Shown one piece after another: positions 10,246 through 22,560 of a stretch of 64,000 nt of DNA. The stretch lies in contig JXTB01000293.1 of assembly GCA_002914805.1 (NCBI GenBank), positions 325,617-389,616 of the forward strand, written 5' to 3'. Numbering within the stretch: position 1 is the stretch's first letter; every line of letters starts with the position of its first letter. The position numbers and the translations under genes are program-made. Below the pieces are notes generated by a model. That model saw nothing but the letters and a program-made list of their open reading frames with translations. It did no database searches and was not told the DNA's origin. The stretch comes from Parasponia andersonii (Eukaryota; Streptophyta; Magnoliopsida; Rosales; Cannabaceae).

Positions 10246-11360
10246 ATGGCAAACACAAGAAATACCACCATAAATGCTGGAGTCAGCCAAAGTCAACCTC
10301 AAGGTGCTACTGCTACATTGGTCGATCTTGCTCAAGATCAACCAGCTATGACCGCACTTAAGGAGAATATCGTCCAGAGGTAAGATCGCATGGAGGAACC
10401 TACAGCAAATCACTAATTAAATCAATGAATCTCTGAGACAATGTTCTAAAGGGCAAATGGTCAATCCACCACAGCACGAATGTCCTAGAAATTGCCCTAC
10501 TTGTCAACCAGAAAAAGGGATTTAGATTTAGGAGGTGGGCATTACAATCACCCCAGGACCCTCAGAAGTGCCATGCAAATCGCACTTCTAGGGAAAGGGT
10601 AAGCCTGTGGACTTGCCATAGGAATCAAGTATTGAAAGTTCGAGCACAGACTGTAATCGTGGACAACCCTCTAGAAGAGCATTCATCAACGGTGGTCATC
10701 AAAGTAACAAGTAGAATCGTAATTTGAGAAGCGTCTTTGAAAGGATTAGTAGGGAGCCAAGACAAAATTCTGCCAACCTAAGACAACATCTAGAACAACG
10801 TCGTTAGAGAGGTAGTTATGAGAGATCCGTATTGCATCATAATAACTGAACTTTACCTTGTCGAACTATTTCAGTTGAGTCCTCACAAAGGTCACTACAG
10901 ACCCTGCTTGATCAACCTATCTTACGTCGTGATAATATCGACCAAAGACCACCCATACCACCAGCAAGAGACAATGTGCTTCCCTCTAACATTAATGTTC
11001 ATAATCTGAGGATCGCATTGGATGCACTTGTTGGATAGGGTGATGAACTCATAGATAGATATCATTAGTCACCAATTAACAAAGAAGTTCAAGCTACTAC
11101 ACTTCCTGCCAGATTTAAACTTCCCACCATAAACACCTTCGATGTAAAATTGATCCATAGGAACATATGGATCACTTCAACGATCTTATGGAACTTCACC
11201 AGGTCGAAGATCTTACCCACTATAGGTGTTTTTCTATGACTCTCACAAGTACAGCAAAGAAGTGGTTCAGAGGACTTCAGTCTGGTTTGATCTCATCTTG
11301 GCAACAACTCCAGGTTGCATTCTTAAGATAGTTCTAGGCTGTAAAATACTTTACTATTCT
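10246..11360 (+). pseudogene. gag 5' portion of Tat-type element
   Basis: It opens with an ATG at 10246 (MANTRNTTINAGVSQSQPQ) and soon meets stops. The best-preserved part, at about 11100-11335, encodes a retrotransposon capsid segment with the signature VEDLTHYRCFSMTLTSTAKK followed by WFRGLQ, the usual hydrophobic-Thr-AKKW..L core of plant gypsy Gag. The reading is cut by the Tekay insertion at 11361 and picks up at 21722. It is not functional. Confidence 0.7.
11356..11360. repeat. Left target-site duplication of the Tekay element
   Basis: ATTCT abuts the TG of the LTR at 11361. The identical pentamer sits at 21717-21721 just after the other LTR. Five bases is the usual duplication for Ty3/gypsy integration. 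Confidence 0.9.
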
Positions 11361-14355
11361 TGTAACACCCCCTAGTTTAACCATATTATCATATACAGTC
11401 AAACTATGAAGTATTATTCTTTCTTAAACATTATCTTTTGTTTTGATAAAAAGGTAGGCAAATTTTGAACTTTCTAAAACCTTTAAACAAAAGCAACTAC
11501 ATGACATTTTTTATTAAAAGTGTCTTTACAAAATGTACAATCAAAAGAGGTTTTCACTAGTCAATTTTACCTTCAATAGTAGTATTTATATTATACCAAA
11601 ATATCTCGAAACAAAAATATCGCCCATAGGTCAAGCTCGTCTACATCTGTATGATCATAGTGACAAAAGATAAGCCAGACAACCAGCTAGTTAATACCAA
11701 AATGTGCCTCCTCATCTGCATCACAAGACTAAAATGAGCTAAAACTCAGTAAGTAAAAACTATGCTTGCTTATGAATGCTTTAAAATCTCATAAAGTTCC
11801 CATTGTACCCTTTTCTTTCTTAAACATTTGAGTCCATGCATTTTTCTTAAAAATTATTCTTAGTTAGGCCCCTTAGTACATTGCTTGTCCCGTAAGTCGA
11901 TAGGCCATGATAACATTAGGCGGAAACTTTGGCCAAGAGTAAAAATAAGGTGCGATGGTCATGTGAGATTTTTTTGAAAACTCCTTCTCTCATCAAAGGG
12001 GCATCCCACACTGCGCTAATATTGTCTCGCTTCAACAAGACACATTATAAGATCCGCAAATCCCGCTTCAACGGGAGAGTTTGCATCTACAGACTTATCT
12101 ATCTAGCTCCGACAGATTAACAATTGCCATTAAAACTTATCTTATAAAATTGGTACAATGGTACTCACTTTCAAATACTCATATAACAAAAGTCTCCATT
12201 TGTATGCAAAACATGCAATGCACATGCCATTTCATAACTTTCAGGAATAAGTAAGTTTCACATAAATACATCTTCCATATAGTTCTTGTGATGCAGTTGT
12301 AAGTCTTTACTTACTTTGTGTCCTGAATAGGAATTGATAGTAGAAAGAGTAATATCCTCTAAAAATTAGTATGCTAATCACCTATCGTAAATTACTATTA
12401 TTCAATATGCATATTTTATAAAAAGAATGCATTAAGATACTTGAACAAGACCGAAATAACAACTTTCACCAAATTAGGAAACTTGATCTTAAAATGACTC
12501 GGAAGTATATAAATCACTTAAGATACTTGGTAGTCAACAACTAGCATTGAAAAACTGTTCAAAAGTATTAAAAGATGAATGTTAGTTCATTAGCACAAAA
12601 TGGTCCAAAATTGCACATCATTTTGTAAAAACAAATCCATTTGCTCCTAAATGGTGCCATTTCATTTTAAAAACATTTAAACAGTACCTCCCTTATTTTA
12701 GGGACATTCTCACATGATTAAAATCATGGTTTTAAACTTGCCATAACAATTAACAATCCAATTCCCACATATACACATCAAAGAAACATCTAAGATAACA
12801 TTAAAGCATATTTCAAATCTTTTTTGGTCTAGACAAGTTGAAAACAATTTGTGCACTTATCTATGGCTACAAACAGCAACTAAATCAATGGAATATATAA
12901 TAGAATCTATGACATATCCATTGCAAGTTGAGAAAATCAGATTAGAAGTATAGAAAGCTTAATACACCCACGGAAACACTTCAATACACAATTAGTAAAT
13001 TTAGGGTTCTTGGTGTAACTTGCATTCTTTACTTAAATTCTATATTCCAGCAATATATAAGGGTTTTTAAGATCATTAATAATCAAATAATTACTTTGGT
13101 TTAAGGGCTAACACAAAAGAAATTAACTATAATTTCAAAATCATACATAATGCTCACTTTGACTAGTTTGAGTTTTTGTTGGAGTTCTTGCCTTCTACCT
13201 CCACCAACTGATTCTCTAGGCTTAGAATTAGATTTTGGACTTAAGAAGACCAGAAAAAACTATTATTTAAGTGGGAATAAGCAGAGAATTAAAATTAAAG
13301 GATAAGACCTAGAATGAACAACTTAATAGAATTACCTTGACTAGTTTTGGTGTATCTTGCTTTCTAGGGCTCCAATTTGAGTTATACCACTTGGAAACTC
13401 TTGGAAATGTTTGAGGGAAGTTGAGAGAAGTCAGAAAAAGTATTGGAGAGTTTCAGATCATGGCTGAAGAGAAAGGAAAAACAAATGACCAAATTTAACC
13501 CAAAATCAACACTTAATGGATAAGAAAAGATATAACTTAAATTCTAAGGGATATTTTGGGTATTTTGCACATCACTTTCCATGTGTCCAGCTCTAGAACA
13601 TCCTTAGCATAGTCACCACGTTGTTGGTCACTCCTATACACCCAAGTATAGTCAAAGTTGGTGAATCCTACCTTAGAAAGTGAAAACTAGTCATACTTTG
13701 ACTTATGATCCTATATGGCCAATCTTATTGTAATTTGGTGGAACCTAGCCCCTTAACCAATCATTAAACATAAAAAGAAAGTCAATTAGACTCCAATTAA
13801 AAATACAAACATAGTATTAGCACTCAATTAATAGAATGCACAAAAACGACATTACGCAATTAAGCTTAATCTAAACTAGCTTAGTGCGACTAAATATAAA
13901 TTAGTTTCCTGAATGCCACCTCATGCTTACCTGGAGCCGATAAATAAAATGCTATAAATAAGTCCTAGACATTGAATCAAGCCTATTTGAAATGTTAAAC
14001 ACACAGTGAATTCGGCTTCGAAATGCGTGAAAATTACATTTTACTGAAAAACTACTATTTGACCAAGTTATCAACAAATACGATCTTAATGCATGTGCAC
14101 ATAGTATTACTTTCATAATTATATTCTTTATTCTTTTAGCACACTGAGCTCTCTCTCTCTGAGGGTATTGAACCTTTACACTACATTGGAATACTTCAAC
14201 AATCATTAGTGTAATAACATATATGTAAATGCACATAACATTATGAATGAGCATGCTATTATAAAACTAGTACTAACGACTTCTAGATGCCTAATATGTA
14301 ATTAGAACATATTTATCATTGGCTTAATATGCATGTAAGAATCTTGGGCATCACA
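11361..14355 (-). repeat. 3' LTR of Tekay-type element
   Basis: 2995 bases, TGTAACACCCC...GGGCATCACA on the plus strand. In element orientation it starts TGTGATGCCC and ends GGTGTTACA. It is complete and ungapped, and so serves as reference for the gapped copy at 19038-21716. Short ORFs inside it show no protein likeness. Confidence 0.92.
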
Positions 14356-14369
14356 ATTCTCCCCTCATT
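14356..14369 (-). promoter_or_regulatory. Polypurine tract of Tekay-type element
   Basis: On the minus strand AATGAGGGGAGAAT directly precedes the TGTGATGCCC start of the 3' LTR. Confidence 0.85.
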
Positions 14370-14394
14370 ATAAAATTTCGTCCTCGAAATTTGC

Positions 14395-15740
14395 TTACCC
14401 AAATAGGTGTGGATACTTAGTTTTCATCTCTTCCTCTCTTTCCCGTGTGGCCTCTTCCACTTCATGGTTCTTCCACAATACTTTGACCAAAGGGATTTTC
14501 TTTTTTCTAAGTTCTTTTTCTTTTGTATCTGAAATCTTCGCTGGATGTTCCTCATAACTCACATCTTGAGTTAGCTCCAATTGCTCAAAATTCAGAACAT
14601 GTGAAGGATTTGAAATGTACCTTCTTAACATAGAGACATGAAATATATTGTGTACATTTGACAATGATGGTAGCAAAGCGAGTCTATAGGCAACAACTCC
14701 AACTTTGTCAAGTATATCAAAAGGACCTATATATCTAGGACTTAGCTTTCATTTCTTCCCAAACCTAATGATTCCTTTCATGGGAGCAACCTTCAAGAAC
14801 ACTTTATCTCCAATGTTAAATTTGAGTTTTCTTCTTTGAGGATCTGAATAATGTTTCTGTCTACTTTGAGCAGCTAGTATCCTTTTTCAGACTGGACCCA
14901 AAAATTTTTTCTCTCCCATCTCGTCCCAATGAATAGGAGATCTACACTTTTTCCATATAATGCTTCATATGGGGACATTTTAATGGAAGCTTGGTAACTG
15001 TTATTGTAAGCAAATTCTATAAGTGGCAAGTATTTGTTCTAAGATCCATAGAAATCCAACACACAAGCTCTGAGCATATATTCAAGGGTCTGTATAGTCC
15101 TCTCTGATTGTCCATCAGTTTGAGGATGAAAAGCTGTACTAAATGCCAATTTTGTACCCATTGCCTCTTGAACACTCCTCCAAAATTTTGAAGTAAATCT
15201 AGAATCTCGATTAGAAATGATAACTTTTGGAACACCATGTAGTCTCACAATCTCCTAAACATATAACCGAGCAAACTGGTCCAAGTTATAGGTTATTCTA
15301 ACTAGAAGAAAATGAGCTAATTTGGCATATCTATCCATAATCACCCAAATAGCATCATGTCCCTTAGTTGTCTTAGGAAGTCCAACAACAAGATCCATAG
15401 CAATCTCTTCCCATTTCCATTGGGGTATGTTCAAAGGCTTTAATTTCCCAGCAGGTCTTTGATGTTCAGCTTTGACTTGCTGGCATGTGAGACACTGCTC
15501 TACAAACTCAACCCCATCTTTCTTCATACCAGGCCACCAGTATTACATCTTTAAGTCTCTATACATCTTTGTAGTGCCAGGATGCATAGAGTAGAAAGTG
15601 GTATGAGCTTCTGTCAATATGTCCTTTCTAATAATTCCACTAGGCACACACAATCTATTTCCATATCTGATTACACCATCACTAGAAATTTGGAAGGCCA
15701 TCTCCTTTCTGGATTCTATCTCGCTCTTTAAATTCATCAT
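14395..15740 (-). pseudogene. Integrase and chromodomain of Tekay-type pol
   Basis: It continues the pol frame after a stop at about 15760. The HHCC zinc module is visible: an EAHTTFYSMHPG pair of His, then EFVEQCLTCQQVK. The catalytic acidic residues lie in [25 protein letters not shown] and [12 protein letters not shown]. The C-terminus (14395-14676) carries a chromodomain-like segment (IPLVKVLWKNHEVEEAT) ending KYPHLFG; the usual W after EEAT is R here. Chromodomains steer chromovirus integration to heterochromatin. Stops replace likely Gln or Trp codons at several places (e.g. YV*EIVRLHG near 15255, GS*NKYLPL near 15040), so no complete integrase is made. Confidence 0.88.
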
Positions 15741-15761
15741 ATAGGGATCTGTATTCTGGCC

Positions 15762-17885
15762 TTATTTGATTTTCTCTAAAATTGTTGGTTGAAGAGTAAG
15801 AGCTACCAATCTTTCTATTAAACCTGTAGGCACAATCTCTAACTCTAACTTATGTAAATCCATTAAAAGATGTTTCATATCAACATGCTTAACAGTCTTA
15901 GTAGCCAATGATTTCCTACTTAGGGCATCAGCAACCATATTGGTTTTTCCTAGATGATAGTTAATCTCACAGTCATAATCTTTCACCAGTTCAAGCGATC
16001 TTCTTTGTCTCATATTCAGTTCTTTTTGGGTAAAGAAGTACTTTAGACTCTTGTGATCTGTGTAGATCTCACACTTCTCCCCATAGAGATAGTGTCTCCG
16101 AATTTTCAGTGCAAAGACAACTGCTGCTAGCTCTAAATCATGAGTAGGATACTTCTTTTCATATTCCTTTAATTGCCTAGAGGCATAAGCAATGACTTTG
16201 CCATTTTGCATCAGAACACATCCTAGACCATTCTTTGAGGCATCACTGTAAACAAAAAATCCTCCTGATTCAGATGGTATTAAAAGTATAAGGGTTGTTA
16301 TCAAACGATGCTTCAATTCCTCAAAACTCCTTTGACAATTTTCATTCCAGTGAAACTTCACATTCTTCCTTGTTAAATGAGTCAATGGAGAAGTCAGCTT
16401 TGAGAAACCTTCAACAAAGCGTCTATAATAACCAGCTAACCCTAAGAAGCTACGAATCTCAGAAACATTTATAGGTCTCAACCAATTATTCACAGCTTTA
16501 ACTTTTGTTGGATCCACAGAAATACTATTTTCAGAAATCACATGACCAAGAAAGATAACTTTCTCTAACCAAAATTCACACTTCTTAAACTTAGCATACA
16601 ACTGCTTTTTCCTAAGAATTCTCAACACGGTCCTTAAATGTTCCATATGCTCGTCCCTTGAGCGTGAGTAAATCAAAATATCATCGATAAAAACTATAAC
16701 GAATTTATCTAGGAAATCCTTAAATACTCGATTCATCATATCCATGAAAGTAGCTAGGATATTAGTTAATCCAAAGGGCATTACTAAAAACTCATAGTGT
16801 CCATATCTGGTTCTGAAAGCTATTTTTGGAATGTCTTCCTCCTTAATTTTCAACAGGTGGTAACTTGATCTTAAGTCAATCTTTGAAAACACAGAAGCTC
16901 CTTGTAGTTGATTAAACAAATCATCAATCCTGGGAAACGGATACTTGTTTTTGATTGTGACCTTATTCAGCTCCCTATAATCAATGCAAAGCCACATAGT
17001 CCCATCTTTCTTCTTTGCAAACAAAACCAGAGCACCCTCTGGTGAAAAGCTTGGGCAAATAAAACCTTTGTCTAATAAATCTTGTAACTGTACTTTCAGT
17101 TCCTTTAACTCTACTGGAGCCATTCTATAAGATGCTTTCAAAATAGGAGCCGTACCAGGAAATAAGTCAATAACAAAGTCTATCTCTATATCAGGTGGTA
17201 ATTGAGACAAATCTTCAGGAAATACATCTAGAAATTCACTAACTACCGGCACTTCTTCAAGCTTCACTTTTAACTCTTCACTAGTATCCATTATGTTGGC
17301 CAAGTAACCCATGCATCCCTTTTCTAGTAACTTCCTTGCTTTTATTGAGGAGATTATTGGAATCATCGAGTTTCCACTAGTACCAACAAAAGTGAACTTC
17401 TTTGTACATGGTGGTTGAAACACTACCCTATTCAAATAGCAATCAATAGTAGCATGGTATTTTGATAACCAATCCATACCTAAGATAACTTCAAAATCTT
17501 GCATTTCCAATACTATCAAATCTACACACAAGTCTTTACCAGCTATTTGGATTGGACACGCCTTGAGAACTTGTTCATAATATAAAACTTCTCCTGATGG
17601 AATGGTTACACAATATTTGAAATTCAAGTACTCTAGTGTTTTGCCCAATTTCCTCACAAATGCAGGTGATGCAAATGAATGTGTAGCCCCTGAATCTATT
17701 AATGCATGAATAGGAATACCAAAGATAAGAATCTCACCTGCTACAATAGATGGCTTCACCTCGGCATCTTCTTTGGTCATTGTATACACACGAGCTGGGA
17801 CTTTCTTTTGCTCATTTGTAGTATTCAGACAATTCTTTGCATAGTGTCCAGATTTTCCATACAAGAAGCAAGCACTAGAACCCAT
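15762..17885 (-). CDS. pol: Protease, reverse transcriptase and RNase H of Tekay-type pol (uninterrupted part)
   Basis: 707 codons without a stop. The zinc knuckle at the start reads [14 protein letters not shown]; its second Cys has become Tyr. Protease has the [10 protein letters not shown] active site. Reverse transcriptase shows [20 protein letters not shown] and the catalytic [11 protein letters not shown]. RNase H follows with [13 protein letters not shown] and [12 protein letters not shown], ending near VADALSR. It is in frame with gag (17886-18845) and broken from integrase by one stop, as in a single gag-pol polyprotein. The first Met of this stretch lies inside gag, so it is not a natural start. 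The enzymes could be intact, but the element is not. Confidence 0.92.
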   Translation of the reverse strand: MGSSACFLYGKSGHYAKNCLNTTNEQKKVPARVYTMTKEDAEVKPSIVAGEILIFGIPIHALIDSGATHSFASPAFVRKLGKTLEYLNFKYCVTIPSGEVLYYEQVLKACPIQIAGKDLCVDLIVLEMQDFEVILGMDWLSKYHATIDCYLNRVVFQPPCTKKFTFVGTSGNSMIPIISSIKARKLLEKGCMGYLANIMDTSEELKVKLEEVPVVSEFLDVFPEDLSQLPPDIEIDFVIDLFPGTAPILKASYRMAPVELKELKVQLQDLLDKGFICPSFSPEGALVLFAKKKDGTMWLCIDYRELNKVTIKNKYPFPRIDDLFNQLQGASVFSKIDLRSSYHLLKIKEEDIPKIAFRTRYGHYEFLVMPFGLTNILATFMDMMNRVFKDFLDKFVIVFIDDILIYSRSRDEHMEHLRTVLRILRKKQLYAKFKKCEFWLEKVIFLGHVISENSISVDPTKVKAVNNWLRPINVSEIRSFLGLAGYYRRFVEGFSKLTSPLTHLTRKNVKFHWNENCQRSFEELKHRLITTLILLIPSESGGFFVYSDASKNGLGCVLMQNGKVIAYASRQLKEYEKKYPTHDLELAAVVFALKIRRHYLYGEKCEIYTDHKSLKYFFTQKELNMRQRRSLELVKDYDCEINYHLGKTNMVADALSRKSLATKTVKHVDMKHLLMDLHKLELEIVPTGLIERLVALTLQPTILEKIK

Positions 17886-18845
17886 TAGACATTCTCCACA
17901 ATGCGTCTTCCTACATTTAGGATAAACAATCCTCTGGGTTGAAGTTGATTATATCTGCTGGCCTGTAACTTGGCATTTTTGGGGCTCTTGTCTTTCTCCT
18001 TGATTCTATTGCCATTTTCTTTTATTTCCACTAGCCCCTGGTTGAGATCCTCTTCCAAAAGTTGTATTTCTCCTTGCCATATTTATATTCCTGCGAATTT
18101 CTTGAGCTCTTATAACTCTTAGTTCGGCTTCTTCAGCTTCAAGAGCTTTATCTGCAACCTTAGCATATGGCATATCTTTATGAGCAGATATCTTAACATC
18201 CCTATAAATTTTTGCCTTGAGGCCTTAAAGGAATTGGTTTACTTTTAGCTCATTGGTACTTACCATGTGCAGAGCAAATTAGAATAACTCTTCAAATCTC
18301 TTTATGTAGTCACTAACAGACATACTTCCCTATTTCAGATTAACAAACTCAGCAGCCTTCAACATCCTATGTGCATTGCTGAAATATTTTTTGTAGAATA
18401 TTTCTTTAAACTGCTCCTAAGTAAGCCTGGTAGTGTCAGTGATGGACTTCATAGAATCCCACCAGTGTCTAGCATTCATCTGGAACATAAAATTGGCACA
18501 TGAAACTTTTTCCTCATTAGAGATTCTAATGTAATCGAAAATATCCTCAATACTCCTAGCCCACTCTTCTACCAGCAGTGGATCAGTTTTACCTTTGAAA
18601 GCCAGAGGCTAATTCTTTCTAAACCTCTCACAAGCGGATTCATAACTTTCTTGTCTAACTATGGCCTGTGGTAGTGCTTGATCTCTATGCCTTTCCTCCC
18701 TTTCTATAAGCCTTTCTAACTGTCTTGTTTGTGTCTTAACCAACTCTATCAACCTTCCTATAATAACATCCTTGTTGATCTCATTTTCAGTAGTACTTGT
18801 CTTATCATCCTTTCGCTCACTAGTTTGACCTTTAGCCCTTGGCAT
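17886..18845 (-). pseudogene. gag: gag of Tekay-type element
   Basis: The likely start is the Met at 18843-18845 (MPRAKGQTSERKDDKTS); a Met further upstream at 18911 is in frame but less like the family. The capsid core reads WARSIEDIFDYIRISNEEKV and ANFMFQMNARHWWDS, typical of plant chromovirus Gag. At least six in-frame stops occur, each where a related Gag would have Gln or Trp (for example RKN*PLAFKG and LT*EQFKEIFY). The frame then runs unbroken into the zinc knuckle and pol at 17885. Confidence 0.88.
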
Positions 18846-19022
18846 GATTCCCTGTATAATTGTCATTTCACTTAGATCCATGCATAACAGCCAATAATAA
18901 AGACATAACAAATGGCATCAAATTTAATGCTAACACATAAAATTAAAACTTACTGGTTGACTGAGCTTTTTGTCACATGATCATACCTATATAGATAGTC
19001 TTCAGAAACGATTAAACCTCCA

Positions 19023-19033
19023 CTCTGATACCA
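19023..19033 (-). promoter_or_regulatory. Primer-binding site of Tekay-type element (initiator tRNA-Met)
   Basis: The minus strand reads TGGTATCAGAG, four bases after the end of the 5' LTR. This is complementary to the 3' end of plant initiator tRNA-Met, the usual primer for this clade. Confidence 0.92.
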
Positions 19034-19037
19034 ATAA

Positions 19038-21716
19038 TGTAACACCCCCTAGTTTAACCATATTGTCATATACAGTCAAACTATGAAGTATAATTCTTTC
19101 TTAAACATTATCTTTTGTTTTGATAAAAAGGTGGGCAAGTTTTGAACTTTCTAAAACCTTTAAACAAAAGCAGCTGCATGGCATTTCTTGTTAAAAGTGT
19201 CTTTACAAAATGTACAATCAAAAGAGGTTTTTACTAGTCTATTTTACCTTCAATAGTAGTATTTATATTACACCAAAATATCTCAAAACAAAAATATCGC
19301 CCATAGGTCAAGCTCGTCTACATCTGTATGATCATGGCGACAAAACGCAAGCTAGGCAACCAGCTAGTCAATACCAAAATGTGCCTCCTTATCTACATCA
19401 CAAGACTAAAATGAGCTAAAGCTCAATAAGTAAAAACTATGCATGCTTATGAATGCTTTAAAATCTCATAAAGTTCTCATTGTACCCTTTTCTTTCTTAA
19501 ACATTTGAGTCCATGCATTTTCCTTAAAAATTATTCTTAGTTAGGCCCCTTAGTACATTGCTTGTCCCGTAAGTCNNNNNNNNNNNNNNNNNNNNNCATT
19601 TCATAACTTTCAGGAATAAGTAAGTTTCACATAAATACATCTTCCATATAGTTCTTGTGATGCAGTTGTAAGTCTTTACTTACCTCGTGTCCTGAATAGG
19701 AATCGATAGTGAAAAGAGTCAATATCCTCTAGAGATTGGTGTGCTAATCACCTATCATAAATTACTATTATTCAATATGCACATTTTATAAAAAGAAAGC
19801 ATTAAGATACTTGAACAAGACCGAAATAACAACTTTCACCAAATTAGGAAACTTGATCTTAAAATGACTCGGAAGCATATAAATCACTTAAGGTACTTGG
19901 TAGTCAACAACTAGCATTGAAAACTTTTCAAAAGTATTAAAATATGAATGTAAGTTTATTAGCACAAAATGGTCCAAAATGGCACATCATTTTGTAAAAA
20001 CAAGTCAATTTGCTCCTAAATGGTGCCATTTCATTTTAAAAACACTTGGACAGAACCTCCCCTATTTTAGGGACATTTCCACATGATTAAATCATGGTTT
20101 TAAACCTGCCATAATAATTAACAATCCAATTCCCACATATACACATCAAAGAAACATCTAAGATAACATTAAAGCATATTTCAATTCTTTTTCAGTTTAG
20201 ACAAGTTGAAAATAATTTGTGCACTTGTCGATGGCTACAAAAAGTAACTAAATCAATGGAATATATAATAGAATCCATGACATATCTATTGCAAGTTAAG
20301 AAAATCATATTAGAAGTATACAAAGCTTAATACACCCACGGAAACACTTGAATATACAATTAGTAAATTTAGGGCTCTTGGTGTAACTTGCATTCTCTAC
20401 TTAAATTCTACAATCCAGCAATATATAAGGGTTTCTAGGACCATTAATAATCAAGTAATTGCTTTGGTTTTAGGGCTAACACAAAAGAAATTAACTATAA
20501 GTTCAAAATCATACATAATGCTCACTTTGACTAGTTTGAGTTTTTGTTGGATTTCTTGCCTTCTACCTCCATCATACTGATTCTCTAGGCTTAGAATTAT
20601 ATTTTGGACTTAAGAAAACCTGAAGAATCCATTATTTAAGTGGGAACAAGTAGAAAATTAAAAGTAAAGGACAAGACCTAGAAAGAACAACTTAATAGAA
20701 TTACCTTGACTAGTTTTGGTGTATCTTGATTTCTAGGGCTCCAATTTGAGTTCTACCACTTGGAAACTCTTGGAAATGTTTGAGAGAAGTTGAGAGAAGT
20801 CATAAAAAGCATTGGAGAGCTTCAGGTCATGGCTGGAGAGAAAGGGAAAGCAAATGACCAGATTTGACCCAAAATCAACACTTAATGGCTAAGAAAAGAT
20901 ATAACTTAAATTCTAAGGGGTATTTTGGGTATTTTTCGCATCACTTTCCATGTGTCCAGCTCTAGAACATCCTTAGCATAGTCACCACGTTGCTAGTCAC
21001 TCCTATACATCTAAGTGTAGTCAAAGTTGGTGAATCCTACCTTAAAAAGTGAAAACTAGTCATACTTTGACTTATGATCCTATATGGCCAATCTTATTGT
21101 AATTTGGTGGAACCTAGCCCCTTAACCAATCATTAAACATAAAAAGAAAGTCAATTAGACTCCTATTAATAATGCAAACATAGTATTAGCACTCAATTAA
21201 TAGAATGCACAAAAACGACATTATGCGATTAAGCTTAATGTAAGCTAGCTTAGTGCGACTAAATATGAATTAGTTTCCTGAATGCCACCTCGTGCTTACC
21301 TGGAGCCGACAAATAAAATGCTATAAATGAGTCCTAGACATTGAATCAAGCCTATTTGACATGTTAAACACACCATGAATTTGGCTTCGAAATGCGTGAA
21401 AATTACATTTTATCGAAAAACTACTATTTGGCCAAGTTATCAACAAATACGATCTTAATGCATGTGCACATAGTATTACTTTCATAATTATATTCTTTAT
21501 TCTTTTAGCGCACTGAGCTCTCTCTCTCTCTGAGGGTATTGAACCTTTACACTGCATTGGGACACTTCGACAATCATTAGTGTAATAACATGTATGTAAA
21601 TGCACATAACATAATGAATGAGCATGTTATTATAAAACTAGTATTAACGACTTAACATACAATTAGAATATATTTATCATTGGCTTAATATGCATGTAAG
21701 AATCTTGGGCAGCACA
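19038..21716 (-). repeat. 5' LTR of Tekay-type element (contains a gap)
   Basis: It is colinear with 11361-14355 from TGTAACACC to ...GGGCAGCACA. The apparent length is 2679 bases. Replacing the 21 N by the 329 bases found at this place in the other LTR gives 2987, close to 2995. Confidence 0.92.
19576..19596. other. Assembly gap (21 N), undersized
   Basis: The flanks (AAGTC before, CATTTC after) match bases 11894-11898 and 12228 onward of the other LTR, where 329 bases lie between them. The N count is therefore not a true distance. Confidence 0.85.
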
Positions 21717-21721
21717 ATTCT
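21717..21721. repeat. Right target-site duplication of the Tekay element
   Basis: ATTCT, identical to 11356-11360. The interrupted Tat-type sequence resumes straight after it. Confidence 0.9.
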
Positions 21722-22560
21722 ATTGATCAGTCTGTCTGCCATTCGATGAGGTCTGGAGAAAACTCTGTGATCTTTCCTCAATCGGTCTACTTTAGTGTTG
21801 GCAAAGGTCAACAGCCCACCTGAAGGAGGAGTCTTAACCTTAATGATGGTCAGAGTGTGACCAGATACGAAATTCTGGGAAGAACTATTTCTTGTGAGAA
21901 TGTACGACTCTGAAGACTTCTATTGGAGAGTTGGTCGACATCTAAGTGTGGAATCTTCTTGGAAAAATCTTCATAAAATGACGAAGGGACGAAAAGATAT
22001 AACCAAAGATGCGACCACAATAACCAATAATAACAACAAGAAGTCGAAGAAGAGGAAGAGTGAACAACCGACTAAAAGGTAGCCTGAGCTAAAAAAGCAG
22101 GAGATTCCAAGCTGAGTGCATCCATAGATAATATTTATGTGGTCACAAATCAATCTTTCATATCTCCATAAGTTTCCCAACTCAACATGGAGTAGGCGAT
22201 GTACAAGGCAAACAATATGATGCACGGTCTTGTTATAACAATTCTTTAAAGCTGCAACAAGAGATATAACACCTTGCACAATGATGGTCTAGCTATAAAA
22301 TGAATCATCAAGAGAAACATTAATCAAAGACCTCGACCTATGAGAAATTGATGGAGAGGTTAAGACTGGACCCATTAAAGACTTGGAAGATTTGTCAATT
22401 AATGAATCTTCGAAGGTGTTAAGAATCAAAGTAAAGCTTTAAGATCCTATGTGAGCTTCACTAATCTCATTTCTCAAAGCAAACTTGGATGTCTTCGCAT
22501 GAAAACATTCGGATATGGTAAGGATTGATCCAAATATTATGTGACATCGCCTTAATATTA
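21722..22560 (+). pseudogene. gag end and protease region of Tat-type element
   Basis: It continues the sequence cut at 11360. A basic, Asn/Lys-rich tail (KDITKDATTITNNNNKKSKK, ending near 22080) resembles the C-terminal end of Gag in these elements. Downstream, near 22380-22500, fragments such as LRIKVKL and LISFLKANLDVFA match the linker that leads into reverse transcriptase. I find no protease active site, and stops are frequent. Confidence 0.55.

Larger units (their letters stand above)
11361..21716 (-). mobile_element. Tekay/Del-type chromovirus retrotransposon, structurally complete, inserted in Tat gag
   Basis: Reading right to left: 5' LTR (21716-19038), initiator-tRNA primer-binding site, gag, protease, reverse transcriptase, RNase H, integrase with C-terminal chromodomain, polypurine tract and 3' LTR (14355-11361). 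Exact ATTCT duplications flank it. LTRs of about 3 kb and a chromodomain after integrase are features of the Tekay (Del) clade. By eye the LTRs differ at about 5% of the first 220 bases, so the insertion is not recent. It is younger than the Tat element it splits. Confidence 0.92.
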
